Assembly (NCBI GenBank): GCA_964464925.1
Contig: CAYXLI010000017.1
Coordinates: forward strand, 1 to 64,000
Direction: 5' to 3'
Source of the DNA: CAYXLI01 sp964464925
GTDB lineage: Bacteria; Acidobacteriota; Terriglobia; Bryobacterales; Bryobacteraceae
DNA: 64,000 nucleotides
Both the position numbers and the translations under genes were made by a program. A model generated the notes under the pieces. It made no database searches. It saw only the letters and a list, made by a program, of their open reading frames with translations, and had not been told where the DNA came from. This document shows, piece after piece, positions 63,645 through 64,000 of this stretch (position 1 is the stretch's first letter; every line of letters starts with the position of its first letter).

Positions 63645-64000
63645 CTATTTCGCCAAAGATTCCCGTATCCGCTTCTGGTACTCAACGGACTTGGCGAGAA
63701 TCTCAGCGGCATTCAGCGTGAGGACACGGCGATTCCGGACTACCAGGCGCCCGTTGACCATCACATCGCGCACGTCCGCGCCTTTGAGCGCATAAACCAT
63801 CTGGGAATACAAGTTGTACAGGGGTGCGCCGTTTGCCTCATTCAGGCTCACTGTGATCCAGTCGGCACGTTTGCCGGGCTCAAGGGACCCGATTTCTTTA
63901 TCCATCTGGATGGCACGAGCGCCGCGGATAGTGGCCATTTCCAGCGCCTGCTCCGCATTGACCGCCGTTGGGTCGCCGGTGGATACTTTCGCCAGCTTGG
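63645..64000 (-). CDS. C-terminal part of an amidohydrolase, 5' end beyond window
   Basis: The frame is open to the window end; the visible 118 residues are the C-terminal end of a metal-dependent amidohydrolase of the MtaD/guanine-deaminase/cytosine-deaminase type. 'EQALEMATIRGARAIQM' and 'IGSLEPGKRADWITVSL' are the hallmark end of the TIM barrel and return of the composite beta domain; 'DVMVNGRLVVRNRRVLTL' is the final beta strand. The metal site is outside the window, so the substrate cannot be stated. Confidence 0.88.
   Translation of the reverse strand, partial: KLAKVSTGDPTAVNAEQALEMATIRGARAIQMDKEIGSLEPGKRADWITVSLNEANGAPLYNLYSQMVYALKGADVRDVMVNGRLVVRNRRVLTLNAAEILAKSVEYQKRIRESLAK

Overview
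This window looks like chromosomal DNA from an acidobacterium of the Bryobacterales/Solibacter type. The evidence is a beta-propeller protein ending in the Solibacter-type TIGR03437 C-terminal domain, two large Oar-like TonB-dependent receptors with carboxypeptidase-regulatory N-domains, an exported protein with three 'PCR-VDTR ... NGYF' repeats, Gfo/Idh/MocA and xylose-isomerase-like proteins with Tat-like leaders, and a PEP-CTERM-like protein. Genes are densely packed on both strands, often with 1-4 base overlaps. I see no CRISPR array, prophage, insertion sequence or tRNA. The taxonomic placement is inferred from gene content only.

Layout. 1-6.7 kb: a gene tail, a kinase-dead kinase/TM/SPOR protein, a PqaA-type hydrolase, a glycosyltransferase/FkbM methyltransferase pair and the VDTR-repeat protein. 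6.7-10.4 kb (minus): ispE-apt, acylphosphatase and a YjhG/YagF sugar-acid dehydratase. 10.5-14.3 kb (plus): a compact operon of oxidoreductase, sugar-phosphate isomerase-like protein and a single-chain fusion of a peptide deformylase domain with a PLP-dependent threonine-dehydratase-like domain. 14.3-17.8 kb: TonB receptor. 17.9-21.0 kb: a TIGR00300 (archaeal-type ornithine cyclodeaminase) protein, queF and a coiled-coil methyltransferase. 21.0-24.8 kb (minus): a two-domain GT2-GT4 glycosyltransferase and an alpha/alpha-barrel protein. 24.8-33.1 kb: exported proteins, MOSC protein, glnE, a frameshifted TPR-like gene and a degenerate receiver protein. 33.1-35.5 kb: cydAB.

36.5-42.9 kb is a tight carotenoid operon. 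It carries crtE-crtI-crtB, a membrane-anchored SUOX-type molybdopterin oxidoreductase, a CrtQ-like glycosyltransferase and an acyltransferase-like protein, which together suggest a modified (oxidised, glycosylated, perhaps acylated) carotenoid. It is followed by the RNase P RNA gene (minus strand), recognised from its conserved core and a 17-bp terminal helix, and a 1009-residue OmpA/PKD surface protein.

46.5-64 kb holds a second isomerase-like protein, ferrochelatase, an HGSNAT-like membrane acyltransferase, a small ferredoxin, an M16 peptidase pair with a membrane protein, DUF488 and Nramp-related genes, and an unrecognised protein just behind msrA. It continues with an arabinonate-dehydratase-like enzyme translationally coupled to a TonB receptor, the PEP-CTERM-like protein and the C-terminal part of an amidohydrolase cut by the window edge.

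The observations I rate highest are the deformylase/threonine-dehydratase fusion, the molybdoenzyme inside the carotenoid operon, the pseudokinase-SPOR protein, the nested flagellar-hook-like module in the TIGR03437 protein and the triple VDTR-repeat protein.
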